A stretch of DNA of 38,860 nt from Microcaldota archaeon (GTDB lineage Archaea; Micrarchaeota; Micrarchaeia; Micrarchaeales; CABMGC01), in contig JAJZKQ010000005.1 of the NCBI GenBank assembly GCA_021804095.1, forward strand, positions 1-38,860, given 5' to 3'. The notes below the pieces were generated by a model. It saw only the letters and a list, made by a program, of their open reading frames with translations. It ran no database searches and had not been told where the DNA came from. The position numbers and the translations under genes are program-made. Each line of letters opens with the position of its first letter. The first letter of the stretch is position 1. Below are positions 1 to 7,394 of this stretch, piece after piece.

Positions 1-8
1 TTATAATC

Positions 9-281
9 TTACCTTCGATACTGCAGGTAGCTGGTCATCTGTTTGTAGCTTCTTCTCTGCAGAATTACAGCCTTCTCGCCTTTGTATGCTGCCGCTACAC
101 CGCTTCTGGCCTTGACTATGAATCCGCACTCTCCTTCAGTTACAAGCACTTCCGCGACATTTTTCATTGATGCCAGTTTCTTTGCGTATTTATGTGCATT
201 TGCATTGCTTTTAGGCTTTATGAAGAAGAGATCATAGTGGTGGCCGCTTATTTTTATTGATGCGTGTCTGCTGACTTTCAT
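9..281 (-). CDS. Small conserved-looking protein, possibly a ferredoxin-like (RAM/AsnC-type) domain
   Basis: A 90-residue basic protein that I cannot assign to a family with confidence. It has no signal peptide or membrane helix. The middle (about residues 37-60, including EVLVTEGECGFIVKAR) resembles the beta-alpha-beta of stand-alone AsnC/Lrp effector-binding (RAM) domains, but no helix-turn-helix precedes it. The ATG at 281 is the only sensible start. It is transcribed away from the ribosomal operon. A 16-bp inverted repeat lies 19-34 bp upstream of the start and could be an operator. The reading frame is complete (TAA at 9-11). Homology to RAM domains is a weak inference. Confidence 0.6.
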   Translation of the reverse strand: MKVSRHASIKISGHHYDLFFIKPKSNANAHKYAKKLASMKNVAEVLVTEGECGFIVKARSGVAAAYKGEKAVILQRRSYKQMTSYLQYRR

Positions 282-299
282 GATAAAACCTATTCTTAA

Positions 300-315
300 C
301 TACAAGATATTGTAG
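300..315. repeat. Inverted repeat upstream of the small gene at 9-281
   Basis: CTACAA-GATA-TTGTAG is a perfect 6-bp-arm palindrome lying 19-34 bp upstream of the ATG at 281, where an archaeal TATA box or operator would sit. The rest of the 282-589 stretch is AT-rich, contains no convincing ORF and separates two divergent transcription units. Confidence 0.4.
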
Positions 316-589
316 AAGAGTAAATACTAAGAAGTAGATAGTATATAAAACTTTCTTTCAATTTTTTGAAAAATCTTCGGTATTTTAGGACTGAATATAT
401 AGTTTAGTTGGAGATATCCGGAATATTGAGCAGGAATATGCTTATTGATTATGGCAACCGGTACAATACTGGCATTGGTTAGGAGGCAGGTGGCAGGCGA
501 TAGGTTGGCTTCTGAATGGAGATATATGCAACTGGATAGCCGCAGATTAAGCTGCAGATTATAGAGCTTTATAAGCATGATTCAGATGG

Positions 590-599
590 GTTTAAATAC
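590..599 (+). promoter_or_regulatory. TATA box of the rnp1/ribosomal protein operon
   Basis: TTTAAATACT lies about 37-46 bp upstream of the Rnp1 ATG (636) and about 28-37 bp upstream of the alternative TTG (627). This fits an archaeal TATA box giving a short 5' leader. It is the only strong TATA-like element before the 13-gene operon, so it is probably its local promoter. Confidence 0.45.
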
Positions 600-635
600 T
601 TACATGATATAAATCTATGTTGCCAATTGTTAGGC

Positions 636-929
636 ATGAGATACAATAATAAGAATATTGTATTGGGCGAACTGATAGGGCTGAAGGTCCGTATCATCGA
701 TTCGCTTGACAGAAGACAGAAAGGAATAGTAGGAAATATAATTGATGAAACAAAGAACACCCTGATAATGGAGACAACTGAAGGGAAAAGGTCTTTTATA
801 AAAAGGATCTCTCGCTTCCGATTTTATACTCCTGAAGGGTCATTTGAAGTAGAAGGCAGAGAAATAGATTTTAGGCCTGATGAAAGAATTGAAAAGGCAA
901 TAAAATACTATAAAAGAAGAAAGGAATAA
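636..929 (+). CDS. rnp1: Ribonuclease P protein component 1 (Rpp29/POP4 homologue)
   Basis: Protein subunit of archaeal RNase P, which removes 5' leaders from tRNA precursors. The sequence shows the family's Sm-like barrel: ELIGLKVRI near the start, then QKGIVGNIIDETKNTLIMET, followed by a basic C-terminal helix. The length (about 97 aa) is typical. The ORF track begins at a TTG (627); the ATG at 636 is the more ordinary start, though TTG cannot be excluded. As in many archaea, it lies in the S10/spc-type ribosomal cluster directly before uS17. The usual preceding uL29 and uS3 genes are absent here, so the operon begins with this gene. Confidence 0.9.
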   Translation: MRYNNKNIVLGELIGLKVRIIDSLDRRQKGIVGNIIDETKNTLIMETTEGKRSFIKRISRFRFYTPEGSFEVEGREIDFRPDERIEKAIKYYKRRKE

Positions 930-972
930 GGAATGGTTACAGATATAGAATAATCGTAAAAAGAATGGTAAA

Positions 973-1272
973 ATGCAGGAAAACGGATGCACTGATGTGA
1001 AGTGTCCTATACACGGCAGCCTCAAGGTAAGAGGCACACAACTTCAGGGAAAGGTAGTGAGCACAAAGGCCAAGAAGACTGCAATAGTGGAGATAGATTA
1101 TACAAGATACATAAACAAGTATGAGAGATATCTTAGGAAGAGGTCTAGGATACCTTCCTACAATCCGGACTGCCTTGCAGTCAAGGATGGAGATATAGTG
1201 AATATAGGAGAAACGAGAAGGCTCAGCAAGACAAAGACATATGTTATAACTGATATAATAAAAAAGACATGA
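973..1272 (+). CDS. rps17: 30S ribosomal protein uS17
   Basis: Small-subunit protein that binds 16S rRNA early in assembly; it has an OB-fold. The archaeal pattern is present: an N-terminal C-x5-C-x2-HG stretch (CTDVKCPIHG) typical of archaeal uS17, then the core LQGKVVSTKAKKTAIVEIDY and the DGDIVNIGETRRLSKTK block. The 99-residue length is normal for archaea. It lies 43 bp after rnp1 and 9 bp before uL14, in the conserved archaeal order. Confidence 0.95.
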   Translation: MQENGCTDVKCPIHGSLKVRGTQLQGKVVSTKAKKTAIVEIDYTRYINKYERYLRKRSRIPSYNPDCLAVKDGDIVNIGETRRLSKTKTYVITDIIKKT

Positions 1273-1281
1273 TGGATCTTT

Positions 1282-1686
1282 ATGAAAGGAATTTCGTCTA
1301 AAGTCATGAAGACATTGATACCGGGATCGGTATTCGTATGCGCCGATAACAGCGGAGCACATGAGTTCAGGATGATACATATAATAGGAAAGGGAGGCGG
1401 AGGCAGGCATGGAAAACAGGCTGCAGCCGGAGTAGGAGACCTGGTATCAGCAAGCGTAAGGAAGGGATCCCAGGCATATCTGAAAAAACCGGTCAGGGTG
1501 TTGCTTATCAGGCAGAGGGCATCAATAAGAAGGGCCAACGGAATGAGAATAAAGTTTGAGGATAACGCAGGGATAATAGTAGGAGAGGACAATCTCCCAG
1601 TAGGCACTGAGATAAAAGGAGCTATTGCAAGGGAAGTCGTAGAGAGATTTGTCAAGGTAGCAGGAATAGCTTCAAGAATAGTTTGA
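1282..1686 (+). CDS. rpl14: 50S ribosomal protein uL14
   Basis: Large-subunit protein at the subunit interface. Diagnostic stretches are CADNSGAHEFRMIHIIG, the GDLVSASVRKG loop and FEDNAGIIV. The length of 134 aa is typical for archaea. The start ATG at 1282 is preceded by GGATCTTT, one of several T-rich GAT-n-TTT-ATG initiation contexts in this operon. The stop overlaps the upstream extension of the uL24 ORF. Confidence 0.97.
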   Translation: MKGISSKVMKTLIPGSVFVCADNSGAHEFRMIHIIGKGGGGRHGKQAAAGVGDLVSASVRKGSQAYLKKPVRVLLIRQRASIRRANGMRIKFEDNAGIIVGEDNLPVGTEIKGAIAREVVERFVKVAGIASRIV

Positions 1687-1691
1687 TTTTT

Positions 1692-2051
1692 ATGAGCAGC
1701 ATACAACCCAGAGTGCAGAGGCTAAGGAGGTTCACTGCACCGATGCATGTTAGGCAGAAGTTTGCACATGCGCATGTTGCTAAAGAGCTGAAGAGCAAGA
1801 CAGGAGTCAAGAGAAGGGCTGTTCAGGTAAGCAAGGGAGACACAGTCAAGATAATGTCAGGAAAGCATAAGGGAAGGGCAGGCAAGGTAAGCATAGTGAA
1901 TTTGAAGAGAAGCACCCTGATGATTGAAGGAGTAGTCAGGAAGAATGCAAAAGGAAAGGAGAAGATGATACCGATAAAGATAAACACGGTTTACATAACC
2001 GATTTCAATCTCTCCGATAAGATAAGAAAAGAGAAACTTGGAGTAGTATAG
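1692..2051 (+). CDS. rpl24: 50S ribosomal protein uL24
   Basis: Assembly-initiator protein of the large subunit with a KOW motif (GDTVKIMSGKHKGRAGKV). The N-terminal RRFTAPMHVRQ is the archaeal/eukaryotic L26-type extension. The ORF track starts at TTG 1683, inside the end of uL14. I prefer ATG 1692 because TGATTTTT lies immediately upstream, matching the GAT-TTT initiation context of neighbouring genes, and because archaeal uL24 begins close to this point. Confidence 0.95.
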   Translation: MSSIQPRVQRLRRFTAPMHVRQKFAHAHVAKELKSKTGVKRRAVQVSKGDTVKIMSGKHKGRAGKVSIVNLKRSTLMIEGVVRKNAKGKEKMIPIKINTVYITDFNLSDKIRKEKLGVV

Positions 2052-2062
2052 GAAGGATATTT

Positions 2063-2743
2063 ATGGCATCGAAAGGAAATACAAGACACATAAGAAGGCT
2101 GGCTTCTACCAGATATATGAAGATAGGAAGAAAGACCTCTAAATACGTAGCAAAGCCTATGGCCGGCAGGCATGAAGGAAATTCCAGCATAGCATTGGTT
2201 ACAGTGCTTAAGGAGAAGATAATGAAATCGACTACGAGAGAGATCAAATACCTGCTGAACAATGGAGCGGTTGAGGTAAATGGAAAGATAGTCAGAATAG
2301 AAAGATATCCGGTAGGGTTTGGAGATATGATACACCTGAAGCCAAGCAAAGAGACATACAAGGTAACTTCAGGAAAGAATGGGACTTTTGCAATAGAAAA
2401 AGAGGAGAAGGCCGGCAGGCAATTCTTCAGAGTTATAGGAAAGCATACGGTAAAGGGGGGCAAGACTGCAGTTAGGATACATGACGGGAGAGTCTTTAAC
2501 TATAAGGACAATAAAATAAAGGTAAATGATTCGGTAGTTCTCGGAAAGGATGGAATAGATAAGATAATAGTCATGGAAAAAGGGAAGGAGTGCTATGTAA
2601 TGAAAGGCACTCATGCTACAGAAAAGGGAGAGATAGTAGATATAAATAAGGGAACTGCCCTCCGTGACGCTACAGTAAAAATCAGGGGCAGCAGCGGAGA
2701 ATTCGAGACCCTTCTTAGGAATGTGATGGTAGTCGGTGAATGA
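2063..2743 (+). CDS. rps4e: 30S ribosomal protein eS4
   Basis: Archaeal/eukaryotic small-subunit protein with an S4-type RNA-binding domain (about residues 40-105, including the region around LLNNGAVEVNGKIVR), then a central domain and a C-terminal KOW-like segment. The length of 226 aa is typical. eS4 is absent from bacteria, which supports the archaeal assignment. The ATG follows GGATATTT. The 3' end overlaps the uL5 start by 4 bp (ATGA). Confidence 0.95.
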   Translation: MASKGNTRHIRRLASTRYMKIGRKTSKYVAKPMAGRHEGNSSIALVTVLKEKIMKSTTREIKYLLNNGAVEVNGKIVRIERYPVGFGDMIHLKPSKETYKVTSGKNGTFAIEKEEKAGRQFFRVIGKHTVKGGKTAVRIHDGRVFNYKDNKIKVNDSVVLGKDGIDKIIVMEKGKECYVMKGTHATEKGEIVDINKGTALRDATVKIRGSSGEFETLLRNVMVVGE

Positions 2744-3267
2744 ATTTGGCAGAAGAAAATATAATGCGTTCAATATATCTTGACAAAGTAGTCATAAACA
2801 TAGGTACGGGATCTGCAAGCGAAGACGCGGCAGACAATGCGCGCCTGCTCATAAAGAAGCTTACAAACCACGAGGCAGGATACACCTTCTCTAAAAGAAG
2901 GGATCCTGAACTTAAACTCAGGAAGGGGCAGAAGATAGGAGCGGTTGCAACCCTTAGGAAAAAAGATGCTTACGATCTGCTCAAGAAGGCGCTTGATGCA
3001 AACAACAATCAGCTCGGAAGCAACGCAATCTCAAGAAACTCTGTAAACTTCGGAGTAAAGGAGTACATATATTTCGCCGGAGTCAAGTATGACCCTAAGA
3101 TAGGCATACTTGGTATGAATATAAATGCTGCATTTGCAAGAAAAGGAAAGAGAGTTGAGACAAGAAAGAGAATGAGGTCAAAGGTCCCTGTTAGGCATAG
3201 GGACATAAAGAGAGAGGAGATATTGGATTACCTTCAGAAACACTTTAATGTCAAAATAGACCAATAA
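2740..3267 (+). CDS. rpl5: 50S ribosomal protein uL5
   Basis: Binds 5S rRNA in the central protuberance. Family features include [31 protein letters not shown] and the C-terminal [17 protein letters not shown]. The start is ambiguous: ATG 2740 overlaps the eS4 stop, TTG 2746 sits six bases after a GGTGA Shine-Dalgarno-like sequence, and ATG 2764 would remove a short leader. Archaeal uL5 proteins usually carry an E-N-x-M-R-type leader like the one here, so I keep the longer form. Confidence 0.95.
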   Translation: MNLAEENIMRSIYLDKVVINIGTGSASEDAADNARLLIKKLTNHEAGYTFSKRRDPELKLRKGQKIGAVATLRKKDAYDLLKKALDANNNQLGSNAISRNSVNFGVKEYIYFAGVKYDPKIGILGMNINAAFARKGKRVETRKRMRSKVPVRHRDIKREEILDYLQKHFNVKIDQ

Positions 3268-3275
3268 ATGATTTG

Positions 3276-3431
3276 ATGAAAATAAGCGAAGATCAAAAAT
3301 ACAAGGGAAAAGGAAAGAGGATATGCTGGAGATGCGGAAACTCCAGAGGCCTCATAAGAAGCTATAATCTGCAGATATGCAGAAGGTGCTTCAGGGAGAC
3401 TGCCAGAGACCTTGGATTTGAGAAATATTAG
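3276..3431 (+). CDS. rps14: 30S ribosomal protein uS14 (zinc-binding type), missed by the ORF track
   Basis: A 51-residue protein between uL5 and uS8, too short for the supplied ORF list. Translation from ATG 3276 gives [15 protein letters not shown], then a zinc knuckle formed by two CxxC pairs (CWRCGNSRG and ICRRCF), ending in RDLGFEKY. This is the short zinc-containing uS14 expected at this place in archaeal spc operons. The ATG is preceded by TGATTTG, like its neighbours. The stop at 3429-3431 lies 7 bp before the uS8 start. Confidence 0.95.
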   Translation: MKISEDQKYKGKGKRICWRCGNSRGLIRSYNLQICRRCFRETARDLGFEKY

Positions 3432-3438
3432 TGATATG

Positions 3439-3819
3439 ATGGATGTACTTGCTGATACACTTAATAAGATAAAGCTTTACGAAAGCCTTGGTAAATACGA
3501 ATGCGTTGTTCCCTCAACAAAGCTGGTAAAGTCAGTACTGGAAGTAATGAAGTCGCATAAGTACATAGACGGCTTTAATGAAGAGAAAGAGGGAAAGTTC
3601 AACGTGATAAAGATAAAACTTGCCAAGAAGATTAATTACTTAGGAGTGATAAAACCAAGATATGCTGTAGGGATTGACGACTATCAAAAATATGAAGCAA
3701 GATACATACCAAGTAAGGATTTTGGAATACTTATAGTAACAACGCCTGAAGGAATTATGACTAACAGGGAAGCACGGGAGAAGAGAATAGGGGGCAGACT
3801 GATTGCCTATGTCTATTGA
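3439..3819 (+). CDS. rps8: 30S ribosomal protein uS8
   Basis: Small-subunit protein that binds the central 16S rRNA domain. It shows the N-terminal DVLADTLNKIK helix and the C-terminal GILIVTTPEGIMTNREAR box that identifies uS8. The ORF track begins inside uS14 at TTG 3412; the likely start is ATG 3439 (or 3436), just after a GTGAT Shine-Dalgarno-like element. From there the protein is about 126 aa, normal for archaea. Confidence 0.95.
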   Translation: MDVLADTLNKIKLYESLGKYECVVPSTKLVKSVLEVMKSHKYIDGFNEEKEGKFNVIKIKLAKKINYLGVIKPRYAVGIDDYQKYEARYIPSKDFGILIVTTPEGIMTNREAREKRIGGRLIAYVY

Positions 3820-3852
3820 GAAATAATATGATAGCTTAAAGAAATGATGTTT

Positions 3853-4374
3853 ATGTACAATGTAACAATACCCCAAGGAGTCAATGTCGCCATTAATGGA
3901 GAGATGGTAGTGATAAAGGGAAAACTTGGGAGCACCTCAAAGAAAATCAACAGGAGGTTATTCACCATAAGGATAGAGCCTGGAAGCGTTGCGTTGGAGA
4001 TAAGCAAGAATAAGAAACTTGAGAAGCTGGCAGACCTTGCAGCGCGGGCGATGGCTGCGGAGCTTAATACGGCATTCAAGACAGTCAATGAGGGAATAGA
4101 GAGAAAGATGGTAGTCTTCTTCTCACACTTCCCTATGGTAATAGAGGTTAAAGGAAAGGAGATAAACATAAAGAACATATTTGGTGAGAGAGTCCCAAGG
4201 ACAGCCTCTATTGTCGGAGATACTAAAGTTGAAGTCAAAGGGCAGGAGGTTAAGGTAAAGGGAGTCGATGCCTATGATGTAGGCCAGACCATAGCAAATA
4301 TAAGAAAGGCATGCTACTCAATAGGAGATACCAGAGTATTCCAGGACGGAGTTTATCTGGCTAAAGAAGAATAG
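3853..4374 (+). CDS. rpl6: 50S ribosomal protein uL6
   Basis: Two-domain large-subunit protein near the sarcin-ricin loop and factor-binding site. It begins MYNVTIPQGV, as archaeal uL6 usually does, and ends with ANIRKACYSIGDTRVFQDGVY, the conserved C-terminal signature. The ORF track starts at ATG 3844 (MMFMYN). I choose ATG 3853 because TGATGTTT lies directly before it, in the same GAT-TTT context seen upstream of uL24 and eS4. The final length is about 173 aa. Confidence 0.95.
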   Translation: MYNVTIPQGVNVAINGEMVVIKGKLGSTSKKINRRLFTIRIEPGSVALEISKNKKLEKLADLAARAMAAELNTAFKTVNEGIERKMVVFFSHFPMVIEVKGKEINIKNIFGERVPRTASIVGDTKVEVKGQEVKVKGVDAYDVGQTIANIRKACYSIGDTRVFQDGVYLAKEE

Positions 4375-4384
4375 ATGTGAAAAA

Positions 4385-4744
4385 ATGATTAGAAAGAAGG
4401 ATCATCCGGTATTTAACGTTCCAAACCTCGGAGCCAAGCATAGGAAGAGAGTAAAGGAGAGATGGAGAAAGCAGAGAGGAATAGACAACAAGAAGAGGGT
4501 CAAGAGGAGCGGATATGGAGCTGTGCCTAATATAGGATACAAGAACAGTGAAGAGATAAGGCATAGAAGGCCTGATGGAGGCTTGGGAATACTCGTACAT
4601 GATGCAAAGGAGCTTGAGAAAGCATCCGGGATAAAGGATGCGACAGTGATCTTTTCCGGAGCTATCTCAAAGAGAAAGAGAGCAGAGCTTGAGAAGCTGG
4701 CCTTGGGAAAAGGAGTCAGAATAGCAAACAGGTTGAGAAAATGA
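4385..4744 (+). CDS. rpl32e: 50S ribosomal protein eL32
   Basis: Archaeal/eukaryotic large-subunit protein. Recognisable segments are WRKQRGIDNKKR, GYGAVPNIGYKN and RHRRPDGG near the middle, followed by a region that aligns with the C-terminal half of the family. The length of 119 aa is near the archaeal norm. The start is preceded by GTGAAAA. Its stop overlaps the eL19 start (ATGA), implying translational coupling. Confidence 0.95.
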   Translation: MIRKKDHPVFNVPNLGAKHRKRVKERWRKQRGIDNKKRVKRSGYGAVPNIGYKNSEEIRHRRPDGGLGILVHDAKELEKASGIKDATVIFSGAISKRKRAELEKLALGKGVRIANRLRK

Positions 4745-5232
4745 CAGTTAAATTTACAAAGAGAATAGCTGCCGAATTGCTCGGACGCGGAGGTAGCTCT
4801 GTAAGAATAAATCAGGGATCAATGGAGAAGGCATCAAAGGCAATGACAAGAGAGGACGTCAAGGCGCTCATAAAGGAAGGAGGCATTTATGCAATTAAGG
4901 AGAAGCATAATCTTAGCATTAGCTCGAAGAAGCTTAGGGAGAGAAGAAAGAAGGGAAGGAGCAGGGGCCAGGGAAGGAGGAAGGGAAGCCTGAAGGCCAG
5001 AAGCGGAAAGAGATGGGAGAAAAAGGTTAGATCACAGAGGGAGTTTCTCAGGCATCTCAGGATAAAAGGCAAGATTGACGGAAAGAATTTCAGAAGGTAT
5101 TACATGCTCATAAAAGGAAACAGCTTTCAGGATAAGGCCTCCATGATTAGGCATCTTGAGGATAATGGAGTTAAGGTTGAGCCAGAAGAGATCAAGGCAA
5201 TCAACGAGACCATAGCTAAGAGGTATAAGTGA
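4741..5232 (+). CDS. rpl19e: 50S ribosomal protein eL19
   Basis: Archaeal/eukaryotic large-subunit protein rich in Lys and Arg. It shows RIAAELLGRGGSSVRI at the N terminus, the very basic linker around RRKKGRSRGQGRRKG, and the helical C-terminal part with FRRYYMLIKGNSFQDK. The length of 163 aa is slightly above the usual ~150. It overlaps eL32 by 4 bp and lies 4 bp before uL18. Confidence 0.95.
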   Translation: MTVKFTKRIAAELLGRGGSSVRINQGSMEKASKAMTREDVKALIKEGGIYAIKEKHNLSISSKKLRERRKKGRSRGQGRRKGSLKARSGKRWEKKVRSQREFLRHLRIKGKIDGKNFRRYYMLIKGNSFQDKASMIRHLEDNGVKVEPEEIKAINETIAKRYK

Positions 5233-5236
5233 TTAA

Positions 5237-5800
5237 ATGACAAAGGCTTTAGATTTCAGGAGAAGAAGAGAGGCTAAGACAGATTATAACAAGAGACTTT
5301 CTATAATTAAAGGAAACCTGGACAAGATAGTTATAAGGAAGACAAACAGGAGGATAATAGGAGAAGTGGTCAGATATAATGAGGGAGGAGATCAGGTAAT
5401 AGCTTATGTTGATTCCGGGCTTCTTGCTTCAAAGTACAACTGGCCTTCAAGAAGCAACAGGGCTACGGCATATCTTACCGGATTGATGCTTGCAAAAGTA
5501 GTTAAGGAGAAGAAGCTTGATAGAGATACTGAATATGTGCTTGATATAGGATTAAGCTCTCCGGTAAAAAACTCCATACCGTTTGTATTTGCTAAAGGAT
5601 GTATAGATGGGGGATTGAAGCTCAGGTCAGGGATCGAGATCAAGGAAGAGATATATAATTATTCAAATACAGATTATGCAAAGGAGATAATGAAGGAAGG
5701 CGGATCAAAACAATTTGGAAAGTTTGTCAAAGATGGAGTTAAGGTAGAAGAGTTAGGAAGTAGGTTCAAGGAGATGAAGGAGAAGATAGCCAGTGAGTGA
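5237..5800 (+). CDS. rpl18: 50S ribosomal protein uL18
   Basis: Partner of uL5 in binding 5S rRNA. Family hallmarks include RRRREAKTDYNKRL, then SRSNRATAYLTGLMLAK, LDIGLSSPVKNS and FAKGCIDGGL. The length of 187 aa is typical for archaea. The ATG follows GTGATTAA. The 3' end overlaps the GTG start of uS5 by 8 bp. Confidence 0.95.
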   Translation: MTKALDFRRRREAKTDYNKRLSIIKGNLDKIVIRKTNRRIIGEVVRYNEGGDQVIAYVDSGLLASKYNWPSRSNRATAYLTGLMLAKVVKEKKLDRDTEYVLDIGLSSPVKNSIPFVFAKGCIDGGLKLRSGIEIKEEIYNYSNTDYAKEIMKEGGSKQFGKFVKDGVKVEELGSRFKEMKEKIASE

Positions 5801-6461
5801 TAATTTGGAAGAAACTACGCATGAGATTGTTGAGACCATTGCCTGGGACCCTAAGACAAAGATAGGTAAGATGGTCAAGGGTGGAGAGATAAAAAACATT
5901 GAAGAGATATTTGCAGCTGGGAAGACAATTAAGGAAGTTGAGATAGTAGATACACTTCTTCCAAATATAGAAGACCGTGTTCTTGAGATCTGTTCAGTAC
6001 AGAGAATGACTAAGAACAATAGGAAACAGAAGTTCAGGGTAACTGTAGTGGTGGGAGACAAAAATGGACATTTGGGTCTGGGTTCAGGAAAGGACGTAGA
6101 GGTAAGACCTGCCATAGATACAGGAATTCGTGATGCGAAGAAGAATATGATAGCGGTAAAACTAGGATGCGGTTCTTGGGAATGCGGATGCGGAACGCCA
6201 CATAGTCTTCCTGTTACAAGTGTGGCTAAATGCGGAAGTGCGATGATAATACTGAAGCCTGCACCTAAGGGAGTGGGCATAGTGGCTTCGAAGACAGTGA
6301 AATCGGTTCTTGAGCTTGCAGGAATAAAGGATGTATGGACCTTCTCCAAGGGAAGGACCAGGGATATCTATAACATGGCCACTGCTACATATAAAGCGCT
6401 CGAAGGGCTTGGAGAGATGAAGAACAGCAAGGAGCTTAAGAGCATGGACATACAGAATTAG
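5793..6461 (+). CDS. rps5: 30S ribosomal protein uS5
   Basis: Small-subunit protein involved in decoding accuracy and the mRNA entry channel. It has the double-stranded-RNA-binding S5 domain (VQRMTKNNRKQKFRVTVVVG), the archaeal Cys-rich stretch CGSWECGCGTPHSLP, and the C-terminal domain with ASKTVKSVLELAGIKDVW. The start is GTG 5793 or possibly TTG 5805; the latter sits after GTGATAAT. It is the last gene of the operon. In most archaea uL30 and uL15 follow, but here a T-rich terminator and a tRNA gene follow instead. Confidence 0.95.
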   Translation: MSDNLEETTHEIVETIAWDPKTKIGKMVKGGEIKNIEEIFAAGKTIKEVEIVDTLLPNIEDRVLEICSVQRMTKNNRKQKFRVTVVVGDKNGHLGLGSGKDVEVRPAIDTGIRDAKKNMIAVKLGCGSWECGCGTPHSLPVTSVAKCGSAMIILKPAPKGVGIVASKTVKSVLELAGIKDVWTFSKGRTRDIYNMATATYKALEGLGEMKNSKELKSMDIQN

Positions 6462-6480
6462 GCCCCACAATTTCCATATG

Positions 6481-6494
6481 TTTTGTTTTTTTTT
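6481..6494 (+). terminator. T-tract terminator of the ribosomal protein operon
   Basis: TTTTGTTTTTTTTT begins 20 bp after the uS5 stop with no strong preceding hairpin, which is the usual form of archaeal oligo-T termination. The rest of the 6462-6678 gap shows no convincing gene. Confidence 0.55.
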
Positions 6495-6642
6495 GTAGCT
6501 GGGATAACTTCTATTAGAATAAGTAAGTAATTTGTTGGCTTTCTTCTTTTGATACAGGATACAGACAAAACAGGACAATATAACTTAAAGGCTTAATCAA
6601 TTGCCGGTTGTGTTTAGATGGAGATGTTCATTCTGCCGAATA

Positions 6643-6651
6643 TTATAAATA
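6643..6651 (+). promoter_or_regulatory. TATA box of tRNA-His
   Basis: TTATAAATA ends 28 bp before the first base of the mature tRNA, the standard archaeal TATA-to-start distance. Confidence 0.6.
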
Positions 6652-6678
6652 GGTTTTATGCCATTTCCTTATGGTCCT

Positions 6679-6750
6679 GCCTTAGTTGTGTAACGGTTAG
6701 CACAGGGGCCTGTGGAGCCCCAGGACCGGGTTCGATTCCCGGCTAAGGCT
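6679..6750 (+). tRNA. tRNA-His (anticodon GTG)
   Basis: A full cloverleaf can be drawn. The acceptor GCCTTAG pairs with CTAAGGC. The D arm is GTGT/GCAC with GG in the loop. The anticodon stem GGGGC/GCCCC closes the loop CTGTGGA (anticodon GTG). The T arm CCGGG/CCCGG closes TTCGATT. There is no intron and no encoded CCA. The discriminator base is T and the base before the acceptor is T, so neither G-1 nor C73, the normal tRNA-His identity pair, is encoded. A G-1 would have to be added after transcription opposite U73. Confidence 0.93.
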
Positions 6751-6801
6751 TACGATATAGATAAAAATCTTGCCTTCCAGAGAGTAGGCAGTGTTGATGG
6801 G

Positions 6802-7167
6802 ATGGCGAAGATAGTTACCAGGTATGGAGTTAAATTTTGGGGCGTTTTAGGCTTCGAGCTTCTTGGGAGCATAATACTTTTAGGCACTGCACTATTCTTT
6901 GCTGCAGGCATGGGAAGAACAACAGCGTGGTTTGAAGAATTCTTCCTTGCAATAGGAATGATAAGCTCTGTATCTCTCTTAATCCTCTCATTCGGTAACT
7001 TTGGCATGATAAACTCACTCTCTAAGATAGTCTTCGATATCTCAATAGTCAGTGCGGTATCACTCGCCGTCATAGCTATTGGAAACTGGCCGGTTCTCAG
7101 CCTGGTGATTACAGGATATGCTGTAGTAATGATAGGAGCGCTGCTTGGAATGCCTAAGGACGGTTAG
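6802..7167 (+). CDS. Small four-helix membrane protein, unknown function
   Basis: A 121-residue hydrophobic protein with about four membrane helices and short loops. I do not recognise the family. The ORF track extends it back through the tRNA to 6712, which is artefactual; ATG 6802 (MAKIVTRYGVKFWG) is the plausible start. An AT-rich patch just after the tRNA (about 6754-6766) could serve as its own promoter, or it may be read from the tRNA-His promoter. Its last three helices align loosely with those of the next gene, suggesting paralogues. Confidence 0.7.
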   Translation: MAKIVTRYGVKFWGVLGFELLGSIILLGTALFFAAGMGRTTAWFEEFFLAIGMISSVSLLILSFGNFGMINSLSKIVFDISIVSAVSLAVIAIGNWPVLSLVITGYAVVMIGALLGMPKDG

Positions 7168-7394
7168 CATCTTCCAAAAGTTCGGCATTTGACATATATC
7201 TCTCATGAGTGGGCAGATGTGCCGGAAATGGACATTTAAGACGTTATTTAAGTATATTTCTTTATGATTCTGGCTCTTTTCAGGAGAAATGAAAGATATA
7301 TTAAGATATAATTATTTACGTTAATCGTCTAATTTTTGCTTGGAAAATTGAATATCTTTAAGAACCTTGGTTTCCTATTCTTTCTGTGATTTGA

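Noticed and set aside
327-578. 83-aa minus-strand ORF in the 5' intergenic region
   Set aside because: Low-complexity composition with no family features and no ribosome binding site; it covers the promoter region of the divergent rnp1 operon.
1158-1706. 182-aa antisense ORF across uS17/uL14
   Set aside because: Shadow frame of strongly conserved ribosomal genes.
6712-6801. N-terminal extension of the small membrane protein through tRNA-His
   Set aside because: It would translate tRNA sequence; ATG 6802 begins the plausible protein.
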